Shown piece after piece: positions 8,686-15,687 of a DNA stretch of 58,328 nt. The stretch spans positions 1-58,328 of the forward strand of contig NZ_ADFP01000039.1 in NCBI RefSeq assembly GCF_000177335.1. The letters are read 5' to 3'. This DNA comes from Pyramidobacter piscolens W5455. GTDB lineage: Bacteria > Synergistota > Synergistia > Synergistales > Dethiosulfovibrionaceae. The stretch's first letter is position 1, and the number at the start of each line of letters is the position of its first letter. Below the pieces are notes generated by a model that was not told where the DNA came from, did not search any database, and saw only the letters and a list, made by a program, of their open reading frames with translations. The translations under genes were made by a program, and so were the position numbers.

Positions 8686-8718
8686 ATTATAAAAGCAAAT
8701 GATTTGTTAATCAAATCA
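8686..8718 (-). promoter_or_regulatory. Promoter with embedded palindromic operator for the CoA-transferase/ior cluster
   Basis: On the minus strand, -35 TTGATT (8714-8709), a 17-base spacer and -10 TATAAT (8691-8686) lie about 57 bases upstream of the first gene. The -35 hexamer falls inside a perfect inverted repeat, TGATTTG-N5-CAAATCA at 8700-8718, a good operator candidate for the cluster's own LysR protein. Confidence 0.65.
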
Positions 8719-8842
8719 AATTTTGAAACACTGTTTTGCCGGTTCGGCAACAATGCCGAACCAGACCTCTGCGACGTCGCACGGTAAGCCGAAAAGAGCT
8801 GCGAACAGGGGAGCGGTTAGAACATTTTGGGCAACGACAGAT

Positions 8843-8940
8843 CCCATCTCGACCGCTGCGCAGTTTGCATAACTCGCTTTTTGAATCTTTCTCGCAGCAC
8901 CCTTATGTTCGGCTTTTTGATTAAGAAATAATATTACAGC
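8843..8940 (-). repeat. Dispersed repeat family A, partial copy, in a 524-base gene-free gap
   Basis: Read on the minus strand, this begins ATTATTTCTTAATCAAAAAG and continues through a 'GCTGCGAGAAAGATTCAAAAAGCGAG' region to 'GCGCAGCGGTCGAGAT', matching the first half of the full copy at 20199-20350, then diverges. An 87-codon open frame spans it on the minus strand (8716-8979), but it has no good ribosome site and is made mostly of the repeat, so it is not called as a gene. The rest of the gap (8630-9153) holds the divergent promoters listed separately. Confidence 0.7.
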
Positions 8941-9093
8941 ATATCGGAGCGACTTTAAAACAAAAAATCGCGGCGGCACGTGTTCGCGTAAAACGTCGGA
9001 ATTTCGTCGGTCATTCCGTTTCGAAAAAACTTTTCCGCCCGACCGTCTCTGCCAGACGGGAAAAAATCCATCGATTTTTGCCCATTTATGACG

Positions 9094-9121
9094 TTGAAAA
9101 ATATCGTTGTTCAGTTATAAT
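9094..9121 (+). promoter_or_regulatory. Sigma-70-type promoter for the dehydratase-activator operon
   Basis: TTGAAA (9094-9099), a 16-base spacer and consensus TATAAT (9116-9121), 32 bases before the activator ATG. Confidence 0.7.
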
Positions 9122-9153
9122 CATTATGCAGACTGTAAATTTGGGAGGCCATC

Positions 9154-9924
9154 ATGAAGCTCGTGCTGGGAATCGACATCGGCTCCACCGCCGTCAAGGG
9201 AGTCCTTTACGGCGGCGAGGCGCTGGAGTGGGGGCTCGCGCCGACGGGCTGGAGTCCGCGCGACGCAGGCCAGTCCATGATCGCGGAGCTGCTGCGGCGG
9301 CACGAACTGAGCGAAAAGGATCTGGCCGCGCTGATCTCGACGGGGTACGGGCGCCGCACGCTGACGGCCGCCACAAAGCAGGTCACCGAGATCACCTGCC
9401 ACGCCCGCGGCGCGCATGAACTCTGTCCGCAGGCGCGCACGGTGCTCGATATCGGCGGGCAGGACAGCAAAGTGATCCGGCTTGACGAGCATGGCGGCGT
9501 GGTGGATTTTGCCATGAACGACAAGTGCGCCGCCGGCACGGGGCGCTTTTTTCAGGTGCTCAGCCACGCGCTGGACTACGACGTCGAGAGCTTCGGCGCC
9601 ATTCCGGCCGACGGCCCGATCGAGCCGCTGTCGAGCATGTGCACCGTCTTCGCCGAGAGCGAAGTGATCGGCAACCTCGCCCGCGGCGTGCCGCGCGAGA
9701 ACATCGTGCGCGGCCTGCTCAAGAGCATCGCCTCGCGTTCGGCGGGGATGCTCGCCAAGGTAGGGATGAAGCCGCCGCTGTTTTTTTCCGGCGGTTTGTC
9801 GCGCAGCCCGTCGCTGCGGGCGTTTTTGGAAAGAGAGCTGGACTGCCCCGTGCAGGTCCACGAAAAATCGCAATTCGCCGGCGCGCTCGGCGCCGCGCTG
9901 ATTGGCTGGGGGGCCATCGAATGA
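9154..9924 (+). CDS. 2-hydroxyacyl-CoA dehydratase activator-type ATPase (BadF/BcrA/HgdC family)
   Basis: 256 residues with the ASKHA ATPase phosphate-binding motif 'LGIDIGSTAVKGVLY' at the N-terminus, 'VLDIGGQDSKVI' in the middle, and the two cysteines ('NDKCAAGTGRF' and 'SSMCTVFAESEV') that in HgdC-type activators hold one [4Fe-4S] cluster between two subunits. These 'archerase' proteins use ATP to push a low-potential electron into a partner enzyme. GGGAGG lies seven bases before the ATG. The partner gene follows with an ATGA overlap. The pairing of one activator with one dehydratase-like subunit resembles E. coli yjiL-yjiM and the double-cubane-cluster protein reductase system rather than the three-gene hydroxyglutaryl-CoA dehydratase set. 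Confidence 0.92.
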   Translation: MKLVLGIDIGSTAVKGVLYGGEALEWGLAPTGWSPRDAGQSMIAELLRRHELSEKDLAALISTGYGRRTLTAATKQVTEITCHARGAHELCPQARTVLDIGGQDSKVIRLDEHGGVVDFAMNDKCAAGTGRFFQVLSHALDYDVESFGAIPADGPIEPLSSMCTVFAESEVIGNLARGVPRENIVRGLLKSIASRSAGMLAKVGMKPPLFFSGGLSRSPSLRAFLERELDCPVQVHEKSQFAGALGAALIGWGAIE

Positions 9925-11063
9925 GAACGATCGAAGAGATTGTCGAGGGGATGAGGGAGCACGCCAAGGACGGTCCGGTGCTTATCAAGGAACTGAGCGA
10001 ACAGGGCGTGCCCATCGTCGGCACGTACTGCACGTTCGTGCCGTGGGAGATCATCCACGCCGCCGGCGCCGTGTCGGCTTCGCTGTGTTCGCGCAGCCAG
10101 AAGCCCATTGCCGCCGCCGAGGAGCGCCTGCCGCGCAACCTTTGCCCGCTGATCAAGGCCAGTTACGGCCACGCCATGACCGACACCTGCCCGTACTTCC
10201 ATTTCTGCGGGCTCGTCGTTGCCGAATCGACCTGCGACGGCAAGAAGAAGATGTTCGAGCTGCTCAACGACATCAGGCCGGTTTACACGATCCAGCTGCC
10301 GCAGCGCGGCGACCGTCCCGAGGATCTGCAGATCATGAAAAACGAATTCGCGCTCTTCAAAGAGGAAATGGAGCGCTTCACCGGCCATAAGATCACCGAC
10401 GACGACCTGCGCGCCGCCATCCGCCTGCGCAACCGCGAGCGTACGGCCCTGCGCGGGCTGTGGTCGCTGGCCGAGCTGGAAAATCCGCCGCTGACCGGGC
10501 ACGAGATCTGGGAGTTCGGCGAGTACATGAGCTTCCATTTCGACAAGGAAGCCGCCATCGCCTGGCTCGATCGGCAGGTCGCCGACCTGCGCGCCGCCGT
10601 CGAGGCGGGCGAGAACCGCGGCCTCGGCAAGAAACCGCGCGTGATGGTCACCGGATGCCCGATCAGCGGCGCCACGAAGGTGATCGACGCCGTCGAAGCG
10701 GCCGGCGGACTGGTGGCCTGCTACGAGAACTGCGGCGGCGAAAAGGAACTGCGCTATCTCGTCGATGAAAACAAGGAGCCGCTCGAGGCGTTAGCCGAAA
10801 AATATCTCGGCATCGGCTGCTCGGTCATGAGCCCCAACGAGGCGAGACTGAACGCGATCCGCTATCTGAGCGACCTGTACCGTGTCGATGGCGTGCTCGA
10901 CATGACGCTGACGTCGTGCCACACCTACGCCGTCGAGACGTACCGCGTGCGCGAGTTCGTGCACGGCCTCGGCAGCAACTATCTGGCAGTGGAGACCGAC
11001 TTCTCCGAGAACGACAAGGAGCAGCTGGCCACGCGCATCGGCGCGTTCATCGAGATGCTGTGA
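9921..11063 (+). CDS. 2-hydroxyacyl-CoA dehydratase family protein (HgdB/YjiM type; candidate double-cubane cluster protein)
   Basis: 380 residues of the HgdB/FldBC/BcrBC superfamily. It has cysteines where this superfamily coordinates iron-sulfur clusters: 'GTYCTFVPWEIIHAAG', 'PRNLCPLIKASYG', 'DTCPYFHFCGLVVAESTCDGKKKM', 'TGCPISGATK' and 'LTSCHTYAVE'. No second, partner subunit is encoded beside it, and true dehydratases need two different subunits, so it may act as a homodimer. That fits the YjiM/double-cubane protein group, which performs activator-driven reductions of small substrates; the natural substrate is unknown. The ATG overlaps the activator stop (ATGA). A strong hairpin terminator follows 7 bases after the stop. 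The alternative is a dehydratase for an unknown 2-hydroxyacyl-CoA with its partner elsewhere. Confidence 0.88.
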   Translation: MRTIEEIVEGMREHAKDGPVLIKELSEQGVPIVGTYCTFVPWEIIHAAGAVSASLCSRSQKPIAAAEERLPRNLCPLIKASYGHAMTDTCPYFHFCGLVVAESTCDGKKKMFELLNDIRPVYTIQLPQRGDRPEDLQIMKNEFALFKEEMERFTGHKITDDDLRAAIRLRNRERTALRGLWSLAELENPPLTGHEIWEFGEYMSFHFDKEAAIAWLDRQVADLRAAVEAGENRGLGKKPRVMVTGCPISGATKVIDAVEAAGGLVACYENCGGEKELRYLVDENKEPLEALAEKYLGIGCSVMSPNEARLNAIRYLSDLYRVDGVLDMTLTSCHTYAVETYRVREFVHGLGSNYLAVETDFSENDKEQLATRIGAFIEML

Positions 11064-11070
11064 AAACAGG

Positions 11071-11124
11071 AACGACAAACGGCGGCGGGAAGAGCGAAAA
11101 CTCTTCCCGCCGCCGTTTGTCGTT
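11071..11124. terminator. Strong terminator hairpin, 24-bp perfect stem
   Basis: Arms 11071-11094 and 11101-11124 are perfectly complementary around the loop CGAAAA. There is no long T-run after it. The right arm contains the likely -35 region of the next promoter. Confidence 0.8.
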
Positions 11125-11146
11125 TCTGCCGCTCTCGTATTATAAT
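11118..11146 (+). promoter_or_regulatory. Promoter for the outer-membrane barrel gene
   Basis: TTGTCG (11118-11123), a 17-base spacer and TATAAT (11141-11146), 27 bases before the start codon. The -35 box is the end of the preceding terminator stem, so the two signals overlap physically. Confidence 0.55.
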
Positions 11147-11172
11147 CAGCCCCGACAGGAGGGGCTTTTCCC

Positions 11173-12168
11173 ATGAAAAAAAGTTCTTCACCGGGGAATC
11201 GTCTGGCGCGCTTTCTACTGGCGGCCGTTCTCGCGCCGCTGCTTTTGGCGCTGCCGGCGGCCGCCCGTCCGGAGGCGGAGGCCGGAACGCAGAAGCGGAG
11301 CGCGGCGCTTTTGGCCGCAGAGGGATTGTGGAGCGTCCGCCACCGTTCGCAGACGGGCAGCGCCTGGCTGCGCGCGTGGTTTCACGGCGGCAGCCTCGAC
11401 AGCCGTCCGGGAATGCCGGACATCACGCTGCGCGGTTCCGGCATCGTGGCCGGTTTCGACCGGCGCATCGGGCGGGGGACGGACGCCGGGCTCGCTTTTG
11501 CGGCCGCGCGCATGAAGATGCGCGGGCGCGGCGCGCTGAACGGCACCGACAGCGACAGCGCCAGCCTGGGCGCATCGCTGTACGCCGTGCGCCACGCCGG
11601 GACGTCCACCATCCTTGCCGACGCCGGGCTCGACTGGCAGAGCGCCGACGTGACGGCCGCGGCGGCGGGACGGATCTTTCGCGTCGACGATGCGAAGAGC
11701 AGGATGTTCCGGGGCGGCGTGCAGATCTTCTGGAACCTGCCGCGCCGCGGCGCGCTCTCGGTCAGCCCCTTCGCGGGGCTGCGCTGGCGCCGTCTGGAAC
11801 AGAAAGAATTCGCCGCCGGAGGGCTTCTGTTCGAAATCGACGACGCCGCGCAGTGGACGATTCCCGTCGGCCTCCGCTTTGAATGGCGCTGTCCGCCCAC
11901 GCGCCATGGCTGGTGCTTTCAGCCTTCGCTCAGCGTCGCGTACGAGCGCGTCACGGGCGACCGCGGGCTGACCATCCGCCAGCGCCTTCCTTCCGGCCGC
12001 GAGTTGGCCCATTACGACACGAGCCCGCTCGACCGCGCCCTGTTTCGCCTTACGGCCGGGCTGGAAGCGAGGCGCCGCAACCTTTCCGTTGCACTCGGCC
12101 TGGGCGGCAGGATCGGGCGGCATCAGCGCAGTCTGAGCGGATCGTTCGCCCCGCGCTGGGATATGTGA
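11173..12168 (+). CDS. Outer-membrane autotransporter-type beta-barrel protein without passenger
   Basis: 331 residues. A clear signal peptide (positive start, hydrophobic 'FLLAAVLAPLLLALPAAAR', cleavage near residue 32) is followed directly by about 270 residues of alternating hydrophobic/polar strands with many Gly, Arg and aromatic residues. 'SASLGASLYAVRHAGTSTIL' and 'VSPFAGLRWRRLEQKEF' are typical of autotransporter (PF03797-like) barrels. The chain ends in an aromatic-containing strand (...FAPRWDM), although the last residue is Met rather than Phe. The barrel starts straight after the signal, so there is no passenger domain; it may be a pore, an anchor for a separately encoded protein, or a relic. 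It shows the organism has an outer membrane. Function is otherwise unknown; no partner gene is adjacent. Confidence 0.72.
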   Translation: MKKSSSPGNRLARFLLAAVLAPLLLALPAAARPEAEAGTQKRSAALLAAEGLWSVRHRSQTGSAWLRAWFHGGSLDSRPGMPDITLRGSGIVAGFDRRIGRGTDAGLAFAAARMKMRGRGALNGTDSDSASLGASLYAVRHAGTSTILADAGLDWQSADVTAAAAGRIFRVDDAKSRMFRGGVQIFWNLPRRGALSVSPFAGLRWRRLEQKEFAAGGLLFEIDDAAQWTIPVGLRFEWRCPPTRHGWCFQPSLSVAYERVTGDRGLTIRQRLPSGRELAHYDTSPLDRALFRLTAGLEARRRNLSVALGLGGRIGRHQRSLSGSFAPRWDM

Positions 12169-12217
12169 TTTCGACTCAGCGCATTGAACCAGCCTGACGA
12201 CTGTGTCGGTGTCAAAA

Positions 12218-12233
12218 TGTTCCTCGTGGAACA
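12218..12233. promoter_or_regulatory. parS-like site 1
   Basis: TGTTCCTCGTGGAACA: one mismatch from the palindrome TGTTCCACGTGGAACA seen at 56818. It is flanked by AAAA and TTTT, extending the symmetry to 24 bases. It lies between the convergent barrel and DUF488 genes and could also act as a weak hairpin, but the sequence matches ParB-binding parS sites. Confidence 0.6.
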
Positions 12234-12303
12234 TTTTTTCGAAAAAACAGCCCCGCACCGCGGCCTTCGCCCCGGGGGGCTGCCCGGTCCGCGAAGGCGA
12301 CGC

Positions 12304-12681
12304 TCAGCGCTCCGCGCCGAGCTCCGACAGCAGCCATTCTTTGAGCACGACCGCCTGATTGTGGTCGGGGTCTTTGGCGCCGAACAGCAGCGTCACGTCC
12401 CCTTCCTTCAGGCGCTCGCGGCAGAGTTCCGCGAATGCCGCCGCGGCCGGGTTGCCCGCCAGTTCGGCCAGATAGTCGGAGCGGAACGCGGCGAAGCGCG
12501 CCGGATCGTGGGCGAACCACGTCCGCAGCGCCGCGCTGGGCGCCACCGCCTTGTTCCACAGATCGAGGGCGGCCTTTTCTCTGGAAAGGCCGCGCGGCCA
12601 CAGCCGGTCCACGAGCGCGCGGAAGCCGTCGCCCGCCTCTGCCGGAAGATACACCCGCTTTGTTTTCAACGCATGAAGCAT
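12304..12681 (-). CDS. DUF488 family protein
   Basis: 125 residues, matching the short DUF488 family (YeaO-like): 'KTKRVYLPAEAGDGFRALVDRLWPRGLSREKAALDLWNKAVAPS' with the characteristic 'DRLWPRG', then 'WFAHDPARFAAFRSDYLAEL' and 'VTLLFGAKDPDHNQAVVL'. The family is a small cytoplasmic protein of unknown function. An AGGAGGGACG ribosome site precedes the ATG at 12681. It is a single-gene unit, convergent with the barrel gene and divergent from the NUDIX gene only about 100 bases away. A GC-rich inverted repeat (CCTTCGC...GCGAAGG, about 12263-12297) after its stop may be its terminator. Confidence 0.88.
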   Translation of the reverse strand: MLHALKTKRVYLPAEAGDGFRALVDRLWPRGLSREKAALDLWNKAVAPSAALRTWFAHDPARFAAFRSDYLAELAGNPAAAAFAELCRERLKEGDVTLLFGAKDPDHNQAVVLKEWLLSELGAER

Positions 12682-12779
12682 CGCACGTCCCTCCTCATCG
12701 ATCGACGATGCTCCATTATGAATCTCTTGCGGTTTTTATTCAAGAGATCATCCCGTCACGCACAAAAGGAGTTGGGCTC

Positions 12780-13280
12780 ATGAAGATCACCACGCTCTGC
12801 TACATGGAACGCGGCGGCCGCTGGCTGATGCTGCACCGGACCGTCAAGGAGAACGACGAGAACCGCGACAAGTGGATCGGCGTCGGCGGCAAGCTGGAAG
12901 AAGGGGAGAGCCCGGAAGACTGCCTGCGCCGCGAGGTGCGCGAAGAGACCGGCTACGAGCTGACGGAGTTCCGCTTTCGCGGGCTGGTCACGTTCGTGTC
13001 CGACCGCTGGGGCACGGAGTACATGTGCCTTTATACCGCCTCCGGCTTTGGAGGAACGCCTCATGCCTGCGGCGAGGGCGCGCTCGAATGGATCCCGAAG
13101 GACGAGATCGAATCGCTCAACCTCTGGGAAGGCGACAAAATATTTTTGCGCTTGCTCGCCGAGGAGGCGCCGTTTTTCTCGCTCAAGCTGCGTTACGAAG
13201 GCGAGCGTCTGGCCGAGTGGGCGCTGAACGGAACGCCGCGGCCGCTTCCGGAGCTCCCAAGGGAGAGAAACCATGGATAA
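12780..13280 (+). CDS. NUDIX hydrolase (MutT/8-oxo-dGTP diphosphatase-like)
   Basis: 166 residues with a complete NUDIX box at about residues 37-59 ('GGKLEEGESPEDCLRREVREETG': G-x5-E-x7-R-E-x2-E-E-x-G), which binds the metal and hydrolyses nucleoside-diphosphate-linked substrates. 'CYMERGGRWLMLHRTVKENDENRDKWIGVGGK' before it and 'FVSDRWGTEYMCLYTA' after it resemble the 8-oxo-dGTPase/MutT branch. The start ATG at 12780 has AAAAGGAG upstream; a longer upstream frame is unsupported. The 3' end overlaps the HAD gene by 8 bases, indicating a two-gene operon that may work on damaged or surplus nucleotides. Confidence 0.88.
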   Translation: MKITTLCYMERGGRWLMLHRTVKENDENRDKWIGVGGKLEEGESPEDCLRREVREETGYELTEFRFRGLVTFVSDRWGTEYMCLYTASGFGGTPHACGEGALEWIPKDEIESLNLWEGDKIFLRLLAEEAPFFSLKLRYEGERLAEWALNGTPRPLPELPRERNHG

Positions 13281-13947
13281 AAAATTCGCCATCTTCGACA
13301 TGGACGGCACGCTCGTCGACTCCATGGGCTATTGGCAGCGCATGGAGCGCGAGTATCTGGCCCGCCGCGGCGCGGCGCCGGGGGCGGAGCTCGAGGCGCT
13401 GATCGCCCGTCTCAAGCCGATGACGCTGCGCGACGCGGCGCGGGCCTTTATCGCCGAGCTGGGATTTTCCGGCACGCCCGAGAGCATCGTCGCCGAGATG
13501 AACGACGTGATGCGCCGCCATTACGAGCGCGACGTGCCGCTCAAGCCCGGCGTGAAGGAGTACCTTCGGGGGCTCGTCCGCCGCGGCGCGGCGCTTTGCA
13601 CCGCTTCGGCCACCAGCGTGCCGCTCGTGAAATTGTGCCTGCGCCGCCTCGGCGTCGACCGCGAGTTCCGTTTCATGCTCAGCTGCGAAGAAGTCGGCGC
13701 CAGCAAAAACCGTCCCGACGTGTACTTCGAGGCGGCCCGCCGCCTCGGTTCCGCTCCGGCGGAAACGGCCGTGTTCGAGGACTCGCTTTCCGCGCTGACG
13801 ACGGCGAAGAACGCCGGCTTTTACGCCGTCGCCGTCTACGACGCCGCCAGCTCGGCCGACTGGCCGGCGCTGCGGGCTTTGGCCGACGAGTGCGTCGCCG
13901 ATTGGACAAAAGCGGGCGCCGGGCAGCCCGGTTCCGATTCCATATGA
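13273..13947 (+). CDS. HAD-superfamily hydrolase (beta-phosphoglucomutase/phosphatase-like)
   Basis: 224 residues. Motif I 'FDMDGTLVDS' gives the nucleophile Asp9 and acid/base Asp11. A helical cap follows, then motif II 'CTASATS', a Lys at 'GASKNRPDVYF' (motif III) and motif IV 'VFEDSLSALTTAKNAG'. The helical cap and the order of motifs fit the phosphatase/phosphoglucomutase subgroup I. It is translationally coupled to the NUDIX gene (8-base overlap), so a nucleotide- or sugar-phosphate substrate is plausible, but specificity cannot be read from sequence. A 20-bp hairpin follows the stop codon. Confidence 0.88.
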   Translation: MDKKFAIFDMDGTLVDSMGYWQRMEREYLARRGAAPGAELEALIARLKPMTLRDAARAFIAELGFSGTPESIVAEMNDVMRRHYERDVPLKPGVKEYLRGLVRRGAALCTASATSVPLVKLCLRRLGVDREFRFMLSCEEVGASKNRPDVYFEAARRLGSAPAETAVFEDSLSALTTAKNAGFYAVAVYDAASSADWPALRALADECVADWTKAGAGQPGSDSI

Positions 13948-13994
13948 AATGTCGAGGCGAGGCGAACGCCGACGGTTCGCCTCGCCTCGACATT
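13948..13994. terminator. Long perfect hairpin after the HAD gene
   Basis: Arms 13948-13967 and 13975-13994 form a 20-bp perfect stem with a 7-base loop, immediately after the stop codon. No T-tract follows, so termination efficiency is uncertain. The remaining bases to about 14140 show no gene. Confidence 0.65.
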
Positions 13995-14142
13995 CGCCGC
14001 CCTCTTTTCCGCAGGGCGGCAAAAGCCCCGCCTCCGCAGCCCCTTCCCCGTCATACTGTAGCGTTGAATGGCACGGGCGTTCTTCATCATGTTTTCACTT
14101 TCCGTGCTTCTCTGTTTTTCGAGGGAATAAAAAACGTAAAAG

Positions 14143-14187
14143 ATAATGATTCCTGCTATTGACAAATGAAAAATCCGCCGCTATAAT
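14143..14187 (+). promoter_or_regulatory. Consensus promoter with Fur/PerR-like half box for dps-perR
   Basis: Perfect -35 TTGACA (14159-14164), 17-base spacer and perfect -10 TATAAT (14182-14187). Just upstream GATAATGATTCCTGCTATT (about 14143-14161) resembles a Fur/PerR box in its first half and overlaps the -35 region, as expected if the Fur-family protein encoded downstream represses this operon. Confidence 0.7.
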
Positions 14188-14252
14188 ACGGTCAGATTCA
14201 AAAAAGAGACGCTTTCGTCTCCAACTCAAAAATCAAACGGAGGAATTTTTTC

Positions 14253-14693
14253 ATGAACAAAAATCTCGTCAACAAGGTCAACGGTTACATCGCGAACATC
14301 GGCGTGTCGTTTGTCAAGATGCACAATCTGCATTGGAACGTCGTCGGTTCTCAGTTCAAGGCCGTCCACGAGTATCTCGAGTCCGTCTACGACGATTACG
14401 CCGACATTCTCGACGAAGCGGCGGAACTGCTGCGCATGAACGGCGAGCTGCCCGCGGCGAGCTTGAAGCAGTATCTCGAACTGGCCAGCGTCAAGGAAAT
14501 CGAGTCCGGGGAGATCCCGATCGGCGACGCGCTCGGCATTCTCCTCGCCGACATGAAGCTCCTCAGGGACCAGGCCGCGGACATCCGCAAGGCGGCCGAC
14601 GCGGAAGACGCTTTTGACGCCGCGAATATGATGGAAGACCACATCAAAGAGTTCAGCAAAAAGATCTGGTTCGTCGAGTCGATGACGAAGTAG
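14253..14693 (+). CDS. dps: Dps/ferritin-like DNA-protecting protein
   Basis: 146 residues, typical Dps length. 'FVKMHNLHWNVVGSQFKAVHEYLESVYDDYADILDEAAE' supplies the His, Asp and Glu residues of the intersubunit ferroxidase centre. The rest forms the expected four-helix bundle with the C-terminal 'ANMMEDHIKEFSKKIWFVESM'. Dps dodecamers oxidise Fe(II), using peroxide, and store iron, protecting DNA. It has a CGGAGG ribosome site and a perfect consensus promoter, so expression is probably very high when derepressed. It is followed after 19 bases by a Fur/PerR-family gene, forming an iron/peroxide-response unit. Confidence 0.93.
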   Translation: MNKNLVNKVNGYIANIGVSFVKMHNLHWNVVGSQFKAVHEYLESVYDDYADILDEAAELLRMNGELPAASLKQYLELASVKEIESGEIPIGDALGILLADMKLLRDQAADIRKAADAEDAFDAANMMEDHIKEFSKKIWFVESMTK

Positions 14694-14712
14694 CGGGAAA
14701 CGGAGCGGCCGG

Positions 14713-15132
14713 ATGCCCGGGGAGAAAAAAACGCGCCATTCGCAGCAGCGGGACATGATCTACGACTATCTGCGGTCCACCCACGAGCATCCTTCGGCGG
14801 AGACCATCTACACGGAGCTCAAGGCGAAAATGCCCAATCTCAGCCTCGGCACCGTCTACCGCAATCTCAAACTGCTCGAGGAAAGCGGGAAGATCCGCCG
14901 GATCTCCGCGCTGCAGAACGCCGAACGCTACGACTGCATCTGCTGCGATCACGCCCATTTCGTCTGCACCAAATGCGGCAAAGTCAGGGATCTCGAGCCG
15001 ATCGACGCCCGCGAGGCCGCCGGCGCGTTCACACTGGAAGACGGCGACGTGCCCGAGAACGTCTCGTTGACGATCAGCGGCGTCTGCGCTGAATGCCGAA
15101 AAAACGCTTTGGATCAAAAAGGCAAGGGATGA
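14713..15132 (+). CDS. Fur-family transcriptional regulator, PerR-like
   Basis: 139 residues. The winged helix ('HPSAETIYTELKAKMPNLSLGTVYRNLKLLEESG') precedes a metal-sensing half with 'RYDCICCDHAHFVCTKCGKVRDLE' and a second 'CAEC' pair forming the structural zinc site. Residues aligning with the five PerR regulatory-metal ligands (His of 'EHPSAE', Asp of 'RYD', both His of 'DHAH', Asp of 'VRD') are all present. Fur shares several of them, so PerR is preferred mainly because the gene lies 19 bases behind dps. It probably autoregulates the dps operon through the box at about 14150. The T-rich hairpin after it ends the operon. Confidence 0.87.
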   Translation: MPGEKKTRHSQQRDMIYDYLRSTHEHPSAETIYTELKAKMPNLSLGTVYRNLKLLEESGKIRRISALQNAERYDCICCDHAHFVCTKCGKVRDLEPIDAREAAGAFTLEDGDVPENVSLTISGVCAECRKNALDQKGKG

Positions 15133-15157
15133 AAGCCTCGGCCCTAAAACGCACGGG

Positions 15158-15207
15158 AAAAAAATCAGCCCGCAGCTCCTGAAGAGGACCTGCGGGCTGA
15201 TTTTTTT
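15158..15207. terminator. Bidirectional terminator after perR
   Basis: AAAAAAATCAGCCCGCAG (15158-15175) pairs with 15190-15207, which ends in seven T residues; the central bases form a small inner hairpin. Confidence 0.9.
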
Positions 15208-15303
15208 CCGCGCCGCGACGTTTTATATCCAGCTAAAGATTCGATTCTCACGTATCTTTCACTATTGCATTACTATTTATCGTTATTTATTCATTCCTTT
15301 TTA

Positions 15304-15332
15304 TTGACTTTTCTCCTGCTACCGCATATACT
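15304..15332 (+). promoter_or_regulatory. Promoter of the toxin-antitoxin operon
   Basis: TTGACT (15304-15309), 17-base spacer, TATACT (15327-15332), in AT-rich DNA unlike its surroundings. CCTGCTACCGCATATACTGCAGG bases around the -10 region include CCTGC/GCAGG arms that could bind the antitoxin. Confidence 0.7.
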
Positions 15333-15363
15333 GCAGGTAAAGAACACTCAAGGAGATGATATT

Positions 15364-15687
15364 ATGGTTTATACCGCCGACGTCCTGAACAGCCTTGTCC
15401 CGATCACGCAGTTCAACAGGGGGCAAGCGTCTCGCATCTTTGACAGGCTTCACACCGAAAATCGGCTGATTGTCTTGAAGAATAATCAGCCTGCCGCGGT
15501 CATTCTCTCCCCGGCGGAGTTCGGCCGCCTGAGCGAGATCGAGGAAGATTACGCTCTTTTGATGGAAGCTGCCGAGCGCCTGGCGGGCAACGCTTCCGTT
15601 CCGACTTCTTCCATGAGCGAAGTCATGTCCGAACTTGGCATCAGCGATGCCGACCTTGCGGAAGCGGGGGACGTTGCAATCGAATGA
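15364..15687 (+). CDS. Antitoxin, Phd/YefM family
   Basis: 107 residues. The N-terminal half 'VLNSLVPITQFNRGQASRIFDRLHTENRLIVLKNNQPAAVILSPAEFGRL' has the Phd/YefM DNA-binding fold pattern, including the 'NNQPAAVILSPAEF' strand-helix. The longer acidic C-terminal tail would wrap and neutralise the toxin. AAGGAG lies 9 bases before the ATG. The stop overlaps the RelE-type toxin start (ATGA), the normal antitoxin-first order. The upstream DNA is AT-rich and the gene somewhat less GC-rich than its neighbours, consistent with acquisition. Confidence 0.85.
   Translation: MVYTADVLNSLVPITQFNRGQASRIFDRLHTENRLIVLKNNQPAAVILSPAEFGRLSEIEEDYALLMEAAERLAGNASVPTSSMSEVMSELGISDADLAEAGDVAIE

Noticed and set aside
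8716-8979. 87-codon minus-strand frame in the gap before the activator operon
   Set aside because: Largely made of repeat family A, no convincing ribosome site.
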